64,000 nucleotides of DNA, taken from Rhizobium sp. ARZ01. GTDB lineage: Bacteria; Pseudomonadota; Alphaproteobacteria; Rhizobiales; Rhizobiaceae. The notes beneath the pieces were generated by a model. The model searched no databases. It had not been told where the DNA came from and saw only the letters and a program-made list of their open reading frames with translations. The translations under genes and the position numbers were made by a program. The number at the start of each line of letters is the position of its first letter. Within the stretch, counting starts at the first letter, position 1. The DNA lies in the NCBI RefSeq assembly GCF_014851675.1, contig NZ_JACVAE010000003.1:434001-498000 (forward strand), given 5' to 3'. Shown one piece after another: positions 9,002 to 18,361 of this stretch.

Positions 9002-9730
9002 CTACAGAAGGTCGAGCAAATTCTCTTCTGTCGGCGCTGCTGCGACAACAACCGACTTCGCGAAACGTTGCGGTACGGCGGTCGCGACGCTGCCGCTGAT
9101 GCAAAGAAAGAGGGTGCGCTCAAGATTATTCATGTGCTCGATTACTAGTGGCAACTCGAAAAAATGGCGCGCCGACTCGCGTGAATAAAACAGGATGGCA
9201 TCCGGCTTTTGGTCAACGAGGATCGGCTGCATTTCGGTGCTTTTTGGGCGGATCGGCTCCATCCGATAACACACGGTTGTCTCATAGGCGACGCCGGCGG
9301 CATCAAGCCGCGCCTCGAAGTGTTTCGATCGTGGCATGCCGGCCAGATAGAGGAGAGGGTCGGGTGGAACTCCGTAGTCGCGCCTATGCGCAATGATCAG
9401 GTCGGCAAGGCTGTTGCCGTCGCCGGCACCGGGCGAAAGCACCGTGCGGAATCCGGCCGCCGTCGCCGAGCGGGCCGTGGTTCGGCCGACCGCGAAAACA
9501 GTCGTTAGTAGATGACGATCGAGCGCGTCGCCAATCGACAGCAGCACCCTTGCTGCCTCGCTGCTGGTGATTGCGATTGCCGAATGGTGCGTCGAGAGGG
9601 CCGCAAGTGCTGCCTCTTTGTCATGGACCGGTTCAGCCAGCGGGACGACGATGGGTGTATGGCCAAGCGCTGTGAGCCTCGCCGCCGTTCCTTTTGCCGA
9701 GGCATGCGGGCGGACGACGAGGATGCGCAT
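9002..9730 (-). CDS. hemD: Uroporphyrinogen-III synthase
   Basis: A 242-residue HemD enzyme that cyclises hydroxymethylbilane with inversion of ring D to give uroporphyrinogen III. HemD sequences are poorly conserved; the two-domain layout with ILVVRPHASAKGTAARL at the start, VGRTTARSATAAGF mid-protein and LFLCISGSVATAV in the second half fits. The ATG at 9730 overlaps the hemC stop by one base (TGATG), which strongly supports both identity and coupling. A 116-base gap separates it from the Mic60-like gene. Confidence 0.93.
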   Translation of the reverse strand: MRILVVRPHASAKGTAARLTALGHTPIVVPLAEPVHDKEAALAALSTHHSAIAITSSEAARVLLSIGDALDRHLLTTVFAVGRTTARSATAAGFRTVLSPGAGDGNSLADLIIAHRRDYGVPPDPLLYLAGMPRSKHFEARLDAAGVAYETTVCYRMEPIRPKSTEMQPILVDQKPDAILFYSRESARHFFELPLVIEHMNNLERTLFLCISGSVATAVPQRFAKSVVVAAAPTEENLLDLL

Positions 9731-10659
9731 CAGCCCCATCCGTCAAAGAAGCTGGTGCCGGCGGCTTCGCGAACAGTGTGCCCGGCTTTTGCTCCGAGTT
9801 CTGCAGCGCCCGCGGCCGGACCTTCGATCGTGGTTTCGTGGAACCGGGAACCATCGGGCGTGAGAATCATGCCGCGGAAGCGGATGTGCCCGGCGTCCGA
9901 CACCGCATAGCCGGCGATCGGGGTGCGACAGGAGCCGTCGAGAACGGCGAGGAAGGCGCGTTCGCAGGTAACCGCCTCGTGCGTCGTCCGATCGTCGATG
10001 GCTGCGAGAAAATCGCCGATGCGCTTGTCGCTGATGCGTGCCTCGACGCAGATCGCGCCTTGCGCGGGTGCCGGCATGAATATCTCGGTATCGAGCACCT
10101 GCGTCGCCACATGCTCCTTGGCTATGCGTTTCAGGCCGGCATAGGCAAGCATCGTCGCGTCCGCCTGCCCCTCGGCGAGCTTGCGCAACCTTGTATCGAC
10201 CTGACCGCGGAACGTGACCACGTTGATGTCCGGGCGCAACTTGCGGATCTGCGCCTGGCGGCGCAGCGAGGCTGAGCCGACGGTTGCGCCGTGCGGCAGC
10301 TCCATCAGCGACGGCGCTGTCCGTCCGACAACCGCGTCGCGCGGGTCCTCGCGGGGCAGAAACGCGACGAGGGCAAGTCCTTCCGGCAAGCGTGTCGGCA
10401 TGTCCTTGGACGAGTGCACGGCGAAATCCAGATCGCCTGAATAGAGTTGCGCCTCGATCTCTTCCGTGAACAGGCCCTTGCCGCCAATATCGGAGAGGGG
10501 GCGATCGGTGATGCGGTCGCCTTGCGTCGAGAGGATAACGATCTCGAACATTTCTTCGGACAGCCCATGGGCTGCCATCAGGCGCGCCCGGGTTTCGTGT
10601 GCCTGCGCCAGCGCCAGCGGACTGCCGCGCGTCCCGATCCTGAAAGGTTTTGTTTGCAT
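9730..10659 (-). CDS. hemC: Hydroxymethylbilane synthase (porphobilinogen deaminase)
   Basis: A 309-residue HemC enzyme that polymerises four porphobilinogens into hydroxymethylbilane in the cytoplasm. The dipyrromethane-cofactor cysteine is Cys244 in GSCRTPIAG, and the catalytic aspartate lies in VHSSKDMPT near residue 86. The N-terminal [12 protein letters not shown] is canonical. I set the start at the ATG at 10659, which gives [12 protein letters not shown]; the frame remains open further upstream. It is the promoter-proximal gene of hemCD and lies back to back with tsaD, 73 bases apart, a common rhizobial arrangement. Confidence 0.97.
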   Translation of the reverse strand: MQTKPFRIGTRGSPLALAQAHETRARLMAAHGLSEEMFEIVILSTQGDRITDRPLSDIGGKGLFTEEIEAQLYSGDLDFAVHSSKDMPTRLPEGLALVAFLPREDPRDAVVGRTAPSLMELPHGATVGSASLRRQAQIRKLRPDINVVTFRGQVDTRLRKLAEGQADATMLAYAGLKRIAKEHVATQVLDTEIFMPAPAQGAICVEARISDKRIGDFLAAIDDRTTHEAVTCERAFLAVLDGSCRTPIAGYAVSDAGHIRFRGMILTPDGSRFHETTIEGPAAGAAELGAKAGHTVREAAGTSFFDGWG

Positions 10660-10732
10660 CCGCCTTGATCCGTTGTTACCGGAGGACCTCGTACCCGGCT
10701 TTTGCCGCCATCGCAATCAAACAGCGTGCTTC

Positions 10733-11827
10733 ATGTCGTCCCACTTGACCGTCCTTGGCATCGAAACGAGCTGCGACGAGACCGCCGCGGCAGTCGTTTT
10801 GCGGGATTCAGAGGGGCACGGCGCGATTCTCGGCGACGTCGTGCTGAGCCAACTCGACGAACATAGCGCATATGGCGGGGTCGTGCCGGAAATAGCTGCG
10901 CGCGCCCACGTCGAGGCACTTGATGCGCTGATCGCGCAAGCGCTCGCGCGGGCCGGAAAAACTTTGGACGAAGTCGATGCGATCGCCGCAACCAGCGGTC
11001 CGGGGCTGATTGGTGGCCTGATCGTCGGGCTAATGACCGGAAAGGCGATTGCCCGCGCCAAGGGCAAGCCGCTCTATGCGGTCAATCACCTGGAGGGGCA
11101 CGCCCTGACGGCGCGGCTGACCGACGGGCTTTCGTTCCCCTACCTGATGCTGCTCGTTTCCGGCGGTCACACCCAACTCGTGCTGGTGCGCGGTGTCGGA
11201 GAATACGAGCGCTGGGGTACGACGATCGACGATGCCTTGGGTGAGGCCTTCGACAAGACGGCCAAGCTGCTTGGCCTTCCCTATCCGGGCGGTCCAGCGG
11301 TGGAAAAAGCGGCCGAAGCGGGTAATCCCGATCGCTTCTCCTTCCCGCGCCCGCTCGTCGGCGAAAAGCGGCTGGATTTCTCCTTCTCCGGGCTGAAGAC
11401 GGCTGTGCGCCAGGCGGCCCAGTCGATCGAGCCAGTCACCGAGCAGGATATCGCCGACATCTGCGCCTCCTTCCAGAAGGCGGTGGCGCGTACATTGAAA
11501 GATCGGATCGGTCGCGGACTGGAGCGCTTCCGGCAGGATTTTCCGGGCATCGTAGAACCTGCGCTTGTCGTCGCAGGTGGGGTGGCTGCGAACAAGATCC
11601 TGCGGACGACCCTTCAGGAGCTCTGCGATCGCAACCAATTCCGTTTCGTCGCCCCGCCGATGGCGCTCTGCACCGACAATGCCGCGATGATCGCCTGGGC
11701 CGGACTGGAGCGCATGGCGGCCGGCCTTTCGGCGGATGAGCTGTCGGTGGCGCCGCGTTCACGCTGGCCGTTGGATGCGGCCGCGGCCGCGATGCTCGGA
11801 TCTGGCAAGCGGGGAGCGAAGGCATGA
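10733..11827 (+). CDS. tsaD: tRNA N6-adenosine threonylcarbamoyltransferase
   Basis: A 364-residue Kae1/TsaD protein that transfers threonylcarbamoyl to A37 of ANN-decoding tRNAs. The ASKHA-fold opening [13 protein letters not shown] lies at residues 9-21; metal-binding histidines lie in [10 protein letters not shown] near residue 120, and [10 protein letters not shown] and [19 protein letters not shown] follow. The chosen ATG at 10733 starts right before the conserved core, though no good Shine-Dalgarno is visible. The stop overlaps gpsA (ATGA). Confidence 0.97.
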   Translation: MSSHLTVLGIETSCDETAAAVVLRDSEGHGAILGDVVLSQLDEHSAYGGVVPEIAARAHVEALDALIAQALARAGKTLDEVDAIAATSGPGLIGGLIVGLMTGKAIARAKGKPLYAVNHLEGHALTARLTDGLSFPYLMLLVSGGHTQLVLVRGVGEYERWGTTIDDALGEAFDKTAKLLGLPYPGGPAVEKAAEAGNPDRFSFPRPLVGEKRLDFSFSGLKTAVRQAAQSIEPVTEQDIADICASFQKAVARTLKDRIGRGLERFRQDFPGIVEPALVVAGGVAANKILRTTLQELCDRNQFRFVAPPMALCTDNAAMIAWAGLERMAAGLSADELSVAPRSRWPLDAAAAAMLGSGKRGAKA

Positions 11828-12816
11828 ATCCACGCCCGCATGTCGTCGTCGTCGGCGCGGGAGCGTTCGGCACCGCACTCGCCACAGTCATCGCCGAAAC
11901 CGGAGAAAGTCGTGTCACGTTGCTTGCCCGTCGGGCTGAGACCGTGGACGAGATCACTACGGCCGGTCGCAACGAAGCGGTTCTCCCGGGCATCACGCTT
12001 TCTGCGGCCCTGGAGGCGAGCGCGGATCGCGGAGTGCTCCGGGATGCGCCAGTCGTGCTTTTCGCCATGCCCTCACAGGCGCAGCGTGAGGCCGCACGCG
12101 AACTTGGGCCGTATCTGATGGAGGGGGCGTCGGTCATCGTCTGCGCCAAGGGTATGGAAAAGGCGAGCGGCCACCTGCTGACGGACGTGCTGGAGGAGGA
12201 ATTGCCGCGCCAGCACATCGCAGTACTCTCCGGTCCGGGTTTTGCGGCCGACATTGCCCGCGGCCTGCCGACGGCGATGGTCATCGCAGCGGCAATGCTG
12301 GAGCGGGCAGCAGACTTGGCGCGTGCCCTTTCTGGTCCGACATTTCGCCTCTATCCGTCCACTGACCGTATCGGCGTACAACTCGGCGGAGCACTGAAGA
12401 ATGTGCTGGCGATTGCTTGCGGGGTGGTCGAAGGAGCAGGGCTCGGAGATTCGGCCCGGGCGGCGCTGATTTCGCGCGGCCTTGCGGAGATGTCACGCTT
12501 TGTCGCGGCGCATGGTGGCGATGCGTCGACGGTAACCGGCCTTTCAGGACTCGGCGATCTTGTGCTGACGGGTACCAGCCACCAGTCGCGTAACCTGCGT
12601 TTCGGCATTGCGCTCGGAAAGCATGGCAATGCAGATGGCTGGCCGGGGGAGCTTGTCGAGGGCGCTTTTGCTGCGGGTGTCGCCTCGAGGGTTGCGGGCG
12701 AGCGAGGTGTCGTCATGCCGATCACTGACGCGGTTGCGGCGATCGTCGATGGCAAGCTTGACCTTGCGACCGCCATCAATGCCTTGATGACCCGCCCGAT
12801 CACCCGGGAATTTTGA
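11824..12816 (+). CDS. gpsA: Glycerol-3-phosphate dehydrogenase [NAD(P)+]
   Basis: A 330-residue soluble enzyme that makes sn-glycerol 3-phosphate from dihydroxyacetone phosphate for phospholipid synthesis. The Rossmann motif [13 protein letters not shown] is at residues 8-20; the catalytic lysine lies in [18 protein letters not shown] near residue 190, and [15 protein letters not shown] follows. It overlaps tsaD by four bases, so the two are likely translated together. A strong AAGGAG signal for the next gene follows its stop. Confidence 0.97.
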   Translation: MNPRPHVVVVGAGAFGTALATVIAETGESRVTLLARRAETVDEITTAGRNEAVLPGITLSAALEASADRGVLRDAPVVLFAMPSQAQREAARELGPYLMEGASVIVCAKGMEKASGHLLTDVLEEELPRQHIAVLSGPGFAADIARGLPTAMVIAAAMLERAADLARALSGPTFRLYPSTDRIGVQLGGALKNVLAIACGVVEGAGLGDSARAALISRGLAEMSRFVAAHGGDASTVTGLSGLGDLVLTGTSHQSRNLRFGIALGKHGNADGWPGELVEGAFAAGVASRVAGERGVVMPITDAVAAIVDGKLDLATAINALMTRPITREF

Positions 12817-12831
12817 GAGGAAGGAGACGAT

Positions 12832-13125
12832 ATGCATTTTGCCTTTTTGTGCACGGACAAGCCCGGCGCCCTGCAGGTGCGACTGGATACGCGGCCCGAA
12901 CACCTGGCCTATCTCAACAAGCTCAACGACGAGGGCAAGCTTGCCTTTGCCGGTCCTTTCCTCGGCGATGATGGCAAGCCGACGGGAAGCCTCGTTGTCG
13001 TCAAGGCTGAAACGATCGAAGCGGCCCGCACACTTGCTGAAGCCGATCCCTACGCGAAGGCCGGTCTCTTCGCCGATGTCGAGGTGAAGGTCTGGAATTG
13101 GGTCTTCAACAATCCGGAGGCTTAA
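12832..13125 (+). CDS. YciI family protein
   Basis: A 97-residue ferredoxin-like (dimeric alpha-beta barrel) protein of the YciI family, seen in HFAFLCTDKPGALQVRLDTR, in RPEHLAYLN with its conserved His, and in the ending AEADPYAKAGLFADVEV. Family members are small putative enzymes or hydrolases with a His-Asp pair. It has a very strong AAGGAG Shine-Dalgarno signal and lies between gpsA and an EVE-domain gene, five bases from the latter. A second, more distant YciI-like protein occurs at 45204. Confidence 0.88.
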   Translation: MHFAFLCTDKPGALQVRLDTRPEHLAYLNKLNDEGKLAFAGPFLGDDGKPTGSLVVVKAETIEAARTLAEADPYAKAGLFADVEVKVWNWVFNNPEA

Positions 13126-13130
13126 GACTG

Positions 13131-13562
13131 ATGGCATTCTGGCTTTACAAGTCCGAGCCCTTCAAATGGTCCTGGGCCATGCAGAAGGAGGCGGGCGAGC
13201 AGGGCACCGAGTGGAACGGCGTGCGCAACTATCTGGCCCGCAACAACATGCGGGCGATGAAGATCGGCGACAAGGGCTTCTTCTACCATTCCAATGAGGG
13301 GCTGGACATCGTCGGCATCACCGAAGTCTGCGCACTTTCCCATCCGGACTCGACCGCAGGTGACGATCCGCGCTGGGACTGCGTCGACATCCGCGCCGTC
13401 TGCGATATGCCGCGCCCCGTGTCGCTGAAAGAGATCAAGGCGAACCCGCGGCTGGAGAACATGTCGCTGGTTACCTCGATGCGCCTTTCGGTGCAGCCCG
13501 TGACGGAAGACGAATGGATCGAAGTCTGCCGCATGGGCGGGCTCGACAATCCGCCGCGATAG
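13131..13562 (+). CDS. EVE domain (PUA-like) RNA-binding protein
   Basis: A 143-residue single-domain EVE protein. It opens with FWLYKSEPFKWSW and continues with WNGVRNYLARNNMRAMKIGDKGFFYHS, the aromatic-cage fold shared with YTH and PUA domains. EVE domains are thought to recognise modified bases in RNA or DNA. The ATG at 13131 is right before the conserved start; a longer frame overlapping the YciI gene is rejected. Neighbouring genes suggest a housekeeping role rather than defence. Confidence 0.92.
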   Translation: MAFWLYKSEPFKWSWAMQKEAGEQGTEWNGVRNYLARNNMRAMKIGDKGFFYHSNEGLDIVGITEVCALSHPDSTAGDDPRWDCVDIRAVCDMPRPVSLKEIKANPRLENMSLVTSMRLSVQPVTEDEWIEVCRMGGLDNPPR

Positions 13563-13569
13563 CCTGTCC

Positions 13570-14217
13570 GTGAAGACCGATCCCGAACGCTTCATCCTCG
13601 ACAATACGTCGATCCTTTCGCCGCCGCACGTGCCGGAGATCCGGCTTCGGCTGGCGTCGGAAGCGCACGATTTGTGGCTGAAGACGGAGGAAGAGCTGGA
13701 GGAGATCGGCCTGCCGCCGCCGTTCTGGGCGTTTGCGTGGGCGGGTGGGCAGGGGCTTGCCCGCTACGTTCTCGACCATTCCGAAGCCGTTCGCGGCCGA
13801 AGCGTTCTCGATTTTGCAAGTGGCTCCGGCCTGGTTGCGATCGCGGCAATGCTCGGAGGTGCGGCGCAAGTGCTGGCCGTCGATATCGATCCCTGGACAG
13901 AAACGGCAATCCGGCTGAATGCGGCGCTCAATGAGGTGGATGTCATTCATTGCAGCGATAATGTCGTCGGCAAGGACGAGGGCTGGGATGTGATCCTAGC
14001 GGGGGACGTTTTCTACGACAAAACGTTTGCCGAGGCATTGATTCCCTGGTTTTCCAGTCTTTCGGCGCGAGGTGCGACGGTCCTTGTCGGTGACCCGGGG
14101 CGGTCCTATTGCCCCCGCGCGCGAATGGAGCCGCTTGCGACCTATGAGGTCCCCGTCACCCGTGCGCTGGAGGACAGTGAAGTCAAGCGGACGACGGTTT
14201 GGCGTTTCCTGCCTTAG
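13570..14217 (+). CDS. Class I SAM-dependent methyltransferase (possible ETF-beta lysine methyltransferase)
   Basis: A 215-residue seven-beta-strand methyltransferase starting at GTG seven bases after the EVE gene. The SAM motif is VLDFASGSGLVAIAAMLGGA near residues 78-97, followed by VLAVDIDPW and the post-I region DVILAGDVFYDKTFAE. The DVFY motif and PPFWAFAWAGGQGLARYVL resemble the METTL20-like group, whose bacterial members methylate lysines on electron transfer flavoprotein beta. That substrate is an inference; the fold assignment is firm. Confidence 0.82.
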   Translation: MKTDPERFILDNTSILSPPHVPEIRLRLASEAHDLWLKTEEELEEIGLPPPFWAFAWAGGQGLARYVLDHSEAVRGRSVLDFASGSGLVAIAAMLGGAAQVLAVDIDPWTETAIRLNAALNEVDVIHCSDNVVGKDEGWDVILAGDVFYDKTFAEALIPWFSSLSARGATVLVGDPGRSYCPRARMEPLATYEVPVTRALEDSEVKRTTVWRFLP

Positions 14218-14646
14218 CGCCGCGGTGCGACAGGCAAGTGAGCCTGTGTGTGAACTGGCACTGTCGAAAGAATTTAGATGCTCTTCCAAGAAAGGGCTTT
14301 ACAGCCTTTTTGAGCTGAGTTGCGCATCCGCGCCAAGACTCGGCGTGGTAGCGAGGTAGATTCAGCATCTGGTGTGCAATCTTGCATGAAGGTCAATATC
14401 TTGTGGAGAACAAAACCTGAATCGAGGAGAGTCTTCGTTTCGTCTCCGATTCGTTCTCACCGTGTTCCGATTCGATCCGGAAAGTGTTGGCCGACGGGCT
14501 TTTTACGCCTGCGAAGACTGAAATTTCAGGAGAAATGCCGGCAGATTGCCCGGTGCTCTTGCTATTGCGCATCGTGATGGGCATTTGTGTTGCCGGCGCG
14601 CGGGGCACAACCGTCGCCAGACGATTGATACTTTCCGAGGCATGCC
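14218..14646 (+). other. 429-base gap upstream of the helicase gene
   Basis: I see no supported protein-coding gene here. The stretch is less GC-rich than its flanks. It holds an ACAGGC/GCCTGT hairpin (14230-14247) and, at 14290-14311, an imperfect AAAGGGCT/AGCCTTT hairpin followed by a short T run, a candidate terminator for the methyltransferase transcript. The rest presumably carries the helicase promoter and leader. Short open frames here lack a ribosome-binding site and family resemblance. Confidence 0.5.
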
Positions 14647-17600
14647 TTGTCTGCTGCAGCGATGATATTGAGCGGCCGCGGTGTCACCGCGGTGCTCGGG
14701 CCGACCAATACCGGCAAGACCCATTACGCAATCGAACGCATGGTGGCGCACGAAACGGGCGTGATCGGTTTGCCGCTCAGGCTGCTGGCACGCGAGGTCT
14801 ATACACGCCTTGTCGAGAAGGTCGGTCCACACAACGTGGCCCTCGTCACTGGCGAGGAAAAAATCACCCCGCACATGGCGCGCTATTCCGTCTGCACCGT
14901 GGAGGCGATGCCGCGCGAGACACGGGCCTCCTTCGTGGCGATCGATGAGGTCCAGCTTGCCGGTGACCTGGAGCGCGGGCATATTTTCACCGACCGCATC
15001 CTGCACCTGCGCGGCCGCCACGAGACGCTGCTGCTGGGCGCGGCCACCATGAAGCCCATCCTCGAGCATCTGCTGCCGGGCATCACCGTGGTCGAGCGTC
15101 CGCGCTTGTCGCAGCTCTTCTATGCCGGCTCCAAGAAGATCACGCGCCTGCCGCAGCGCACGGCGATCGTGGCGTTCTCTGCCGATGAGGTCTATGCGAT
15201 CGCCGAGTTGATCCGACGCCAGCGCGGTGGAGCAGCGGTCGTGCTGGGAGCGCTGTCGCCGCGGACGCGCAACGCCCAGGTGGGCCTCTACCAGGAAGGG
15301 GATGTCGAATATCTCGTCGCCACCGACGCAATCGGCATGGGTCTCAACCTCGATGTCGATCACGTCGCGTTCGCGCAGGATCGGAAATTCGACGGCTATC
15401 AGTATCGCAATCTCAATCCGGGCGAGATCGGTCAAGTCGCGGGACGAGCGGGTCGCCATGTCCGGGACGGAACTTTCGGTGTGACCGGGCGGGTCGATCC
15501 CTTCGATCCGGAACTGGCCGAGCGGATCGAAGCGCATGCGTTCGAGCCGGTAAAGGTCCTGCAATGGCGCTCGAAGAGGCAGGATTTTTCCTCGCTTGCG
15601 AGCCTGAAGGCAAGTCTCGAAGCGCCACCTGCAATCTCCGGCCTGGCCCGTGCCCTTCCGGCCGTCGACCAGCAGGCGCTGGAACATCTGTCGCGCTATC
15701 CCGAGATCAAGGACATGGCGACCACGCCGGAGCGGGTAGAAACGCTCTGGGAAGCCTGCGCGTTGCCGGATTATCGGCGCATAACGCCGGCGCAACACGC
15801 CGATCTTATCTCTACCCTCTATGCCGATCTGATCAGGCGCGGTACGGTGAATGAGGACTTTCTGGCCGAACAGGTGCGCCGCGCCGATCGAACCGATGGT
15901 GAGATCGACACGCTTTCGGCACGAATCGCGCAGATAAGGACGTGGACCTATGTGTCGAATCGGCCGAACTGGCTGGCCGATCCGACACACTGGCAGGAAA
16001 AGACGCGGGAAATTGAGGACCGACTGTCCGACGCGTTACATGAAAGGTTGACGAAACGCTTTGTTGATCGCAGGACATCTGTGCTCATGAAGCGCCTGAG
16101 AGAGAATGCGATGCTGGAAGCCGAAATCAGTGTAAATGGCGATGTCTTCGTCGAGGGACATCATGTGGGGCAGTTGGCCGGATTCCGGTTCACGCTCGCT
16201 TCGGGCGCGGAGGGTCCGGATGCGAAGGCCGTGCAGGGTGCCGCCCAGAAGGCGCTTGCGCTTGAGTTCGAGGCGCGCGCCGCCCGGCTCCATGCTGCCG
16301 GCAATGGTGACCTTGCCGTCGGGTCCGACGGTACCGTGCGCTGGCTCGGCGAACCGGTTGCCCGCCTTGCCGCGAGCGATCACGTCATGCGTCCGCGTGT
16401 CATCCTGCTTGCCGACGAGCAATTGACGGGCAATGCACGCGACCATGTTGCGGCCCGCATCGAACGCTTCGTCAATCACCATATTGCCACCGTGCTGAAG
16501 CCGCTCGACGACCTGTCGCGCGCGGAAGACCTGCAGGGGTTGGCCAAGGGCCTCGCCTTCCAGCTCGTCGAAAACCTCGGCGTGCTCTTCCGTCGAGACG
16601 TTGCCGACGACGTGAAGTCGCTCGATCAGGAGGCCCGCGCGTCGATCCGCAAGCACGGCATCCGCTTTGGCGCCTACCATATCTTCATGCCGGCCCTCCT
16701 GAAGCCGGCACCGGCCGAACTCATCACCCTGCTGTGGGCGTTGAAGAATGACGGCCTCGACAAGCCGGGCTATGGCGAACTCATCCCGGCGCTCGCCGCC
16801 GGCCGCACCTCGGTCGTCACCGATCCGAGCTTCGAGCGCACGTTCTACAAGCTTGCCGGCTTCCGCTTCCTCGGCAAGCGCGCCGTGCGCATCGATATCC
16901 TTGAACGCCTGGCCGATCTCATCCGCCCGCTCCTGCAGTGGAAGCCGGGCACCACGCCGCGCCCGGAGGGCGCCTATGACGGCCGCCGCTTCACCGCGAC
17001 GACCTCCATGCTCTCGATCCTCGGCGCGACGCCCGACGATATGGAAGAGATCCTGAAAGGTCTCGGCTATCGCGCCGACAGCGTGAAGGCAGAAGAGGCT
17101 GCAGCGTTCCTCGCAGCCGAGGATGCGAAGACCGCTGTTGCCGGCGGGGTGGAAGCCACTGCCGTTGCAGCAGACGACGTACAGGTGACTGTACAGGATG
17201 ACGCCGATGTTGAAGCGGATGCCGAGCCTGCGGCTGCGCAAGAGGGCGAAGCACAGGCTCCCGAGGCGGCTGAAGTCGAGCAGGCCACAGAAGTCGTGAG
17301 GGAGGATGTTGCTGCCACGGCTGCAGAAGACGCAGCTCAGATGGAGGCGCGACCGGTGCTGCTTTGGCGGCCGGGTGGTCGCAATGACAACCAGCGCCAA
17401 GGCCAGCGGGGGAATGGCGAACGGCAAGGAGATCGCCGCGGCGATCGCGGCCCGAAGGCGGGCGGACGGCGTGATGGCGATCGGCGTGAAGGCCGGCCGC
17501 AGGGCGGTCGTCCCGAATTTGCCAAGGGCCGCGACGGAAAGCCGCAGGGTGGTCGTCCAGAGCGCGGAGACCGCAACGATCGTCCGCAGCGTGACGATCG

Positions 17601-17712
17601 CTCCGGCAAGCAGGCCAAGTTCGAGGCGCGTCCGCCGCGCAAGGAGAAGCCGATCGATCCGGATTCACCCTTCGCCAAACTCGCTGCGCTCAAGGAGCAG
17701 ATGAAGAAGTAG
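14647..17712 (+). CDS. Suv3-like DExH RNA helicase with R/G/D-rich tail
   Basis: A 1021-residue superfamily 2 helicase. Walker A is GPTNTGKT (18-25), the DEVQ box sits in FVAIDEVQLAGD, and motif VI is QVAGRAGRHVRDG. This matches the Suv3/mitochondrial degradosome helicase family, which unwinds RNA; in Sinorhizobium a similar gene is annotated mgpS. The last 100 residues are rich in Arg, Gly, Asp and Gln with repeats such as RPQGGRPE, likely an unstructured RNA-binding tail, preceded by an Ala/Glu-rich acidic stretch. The start is a TTG with GAGG six bases upstream; the ATG at 14662 is an alternative. Confidence 0.88.
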   Translation: MSAAAMILSGRGVTAVLGPTNTGKTHYAIERMVAHETGVIGLPLRLLAREVYTRLVEKVGPHNVALVTGEEKITPHMARYSVCTVEAMPRETRASFVAIDEVQLAGDLERGHIFTDRILHLRGRHETLLLGAATMKPILEHLLPGITVVERPRLSQLFYAGSKKITRLPQRTAIVAFSADEVYAIAELIRRQRGGAAVVLGALSPRTRNAQVGLYQEGDVEYLVATDAIGMGLNLDVDHVAFAQDRKFDGYQYRNLNPGEIGQVAGRAGRHVRDGTFGVTGRVDPFDPELAERIEAHAFEPVKVLQWRSKRQDFSSLASLKASLEAPPAISGLARALPAVDQQALEHLSRYPEIKDMATTPERVETLWEACALPDYRRITPAQHADLISTLYADLIRRGTVNEDFLAEQVRRADRTDGEIDTLSARIAQIRTWTYVSNRPNWLADPTHWQEKTREIEDRLSDALHERLTKRFVDRRTSVLMKRLRENAMLEAEISVNGDVFVEGHHVGQLAGFRFTLASGAEGPDAKAVQGAAQKALALEFEARAARLHAAGNGDLAVGSDGTVRWLGEPVARLAASDHVMRPRVILLADEQLTGNARDHVAARIERFVNHHIATVLKPLDDLSRAEDLQGLAKGLAFQLVENLGVLFRRDVADDVKSLDQEARASIRKHGIRFGAYHIFMPALLKPAPAELITLLWALKNDGLDKPGYGELIPALAAGRTSVVTDPSFERTFYKLAGFRFLGKRAVRIDILERLADLIRPLLQWKPGTTPRPEGAYDGRRFTATTSMLSILGATPDDMEEILKGLGYRADSVKAEEAAAFLAAEDAKTAVAGGVEATAVAADDVQVTVQDDADVEADAEPAAAQEGEAQAPEAAEVEQATEVVREDVAATAAEDAAQMEARPVLLWRPGGRNDNQRQGQRGNGERQGDRRGDRGPKAGGRRDGDRREGRPQGGRPEFAKGRDGKPQGGRPERGDRNDRPQRDDRSGKQAKFEARPPRKEKPIDPDSPFAKLAALKEQMKK

Positions 17713-17716
17713 GGAC

Positions 17717-18136
17717 ATGACGGACAAGCGGGAACAGCCATCGGCTCAGGCGCGACAGCGCATCGATAAATGGCTGTTCTTCGCCCGTCTTCGCAAGTCC
17801 CGCTCCCTTGCGGCGAAATCGGTCGAACAAGGCGACGTTTCGGTGAACGGCCAGCCTGTACGCCAGCCGTCTTTCGGTTTGAAGCCGGGAGACACGGTCG
17901 TTCTTTCGCTGGATCGCCACAATCTGGTGGTGAAGGTGCTCCTGCCGGGCACGCGCCGCGGCCCCTTCGAGGAGGCGCGTATGCTTTACGAGGACCTGAC
18001 GCCGCCGCCACCCCCTAAGGAAGAACGCAACCTGTTTGAGCAGGCGACGCGCGAACGCGGCGCGGGCCGTCCCACTAAGCGCGAGCGTCGGGAAACGGAT
18101 GCGTTGCACGGCCATCACGACCGATCAGAAGATTAG
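17717..18136 (+). CDS. S4-domain RNA-binding protein (HslR-like)
   Basis: A 139-residue protein with one S4 RNA-binding domain at about residues 15-75: QRIDKWLFFARLRKSRSLAA, then VEQGDVSVNGQPVRQPS. It resembles HslR/Hsp15, which rescues stalled 50S subunits carrying peptidyl-tRNA after heat shock. The C-terminal third is charged and probably flexible. It begins four bases after the helicase stop, so the two RNA-binding proteins are almost surely co-transcribed. Confidence 0.88.
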   Translation: MTDKREQPSAQARQRIDKWLFFARLRKSRSLAAKSVEQGDVSVNGQPVRQPSFGLKPGDTVVLSLDRHNLVVKVLLPGTRRGPFEEARMLYEDLTPPPPPKEERNLFEQATRERGAGRPTKRERRETDALHGHHDRSED

Positions 18137-18361
18137 TCCCGGAACCCGCCTATTTCACCGTTGAGCTTAGAAAATCTGTCCCGGTTGCGACTGATTTTGC
18201 GTATGGTTTGTCCTTGCAAACCGGGATCAAAGCCTTTACCTCCGAACCGTAAGCGGAGGTGCTTCGGGCATCGTGACGTGTCCCTATCTTCCGCGACGCC
18301 GGTCGATCCGGCGGGGGTCGGACACCCGGCTCCGGACTAAGGAAATTCGCTGGAGTTCATC
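18137..18361 (+). promoter_or_regulatory. Structured leader upstream of fdxA
   Basis: This 225-base gap contains several inverted repeats on the coding strand. TCCCGGTT (18179-18186) can pair with AACCGGGA (18219-18226), but the AACC half can pair instead in GGTTTG/CAAACC (18205-18222), so the two stems exclude each other. ACCTCCG/CGGAGGT (18238-18260) and GCCGG/CCGGC (18298-18312) form two more stem-loops. No T run follows any of them, so they are not ordinary terminators. A regulated leader or a small RNA is possible; this is inference. Confidence 0.4.

Noticed and set aside
13131..13562. EVE protein as part of a restriction or defence island
   Set aside because: No restriction, McrBC-like or toxin gene lies nearby; the neighbours are housekeeping genes.
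14503..15990. 495-codon minus-strand frame across the helicase start
   Set aside because: Opposite the conserved helicase motifs; composition artefact.
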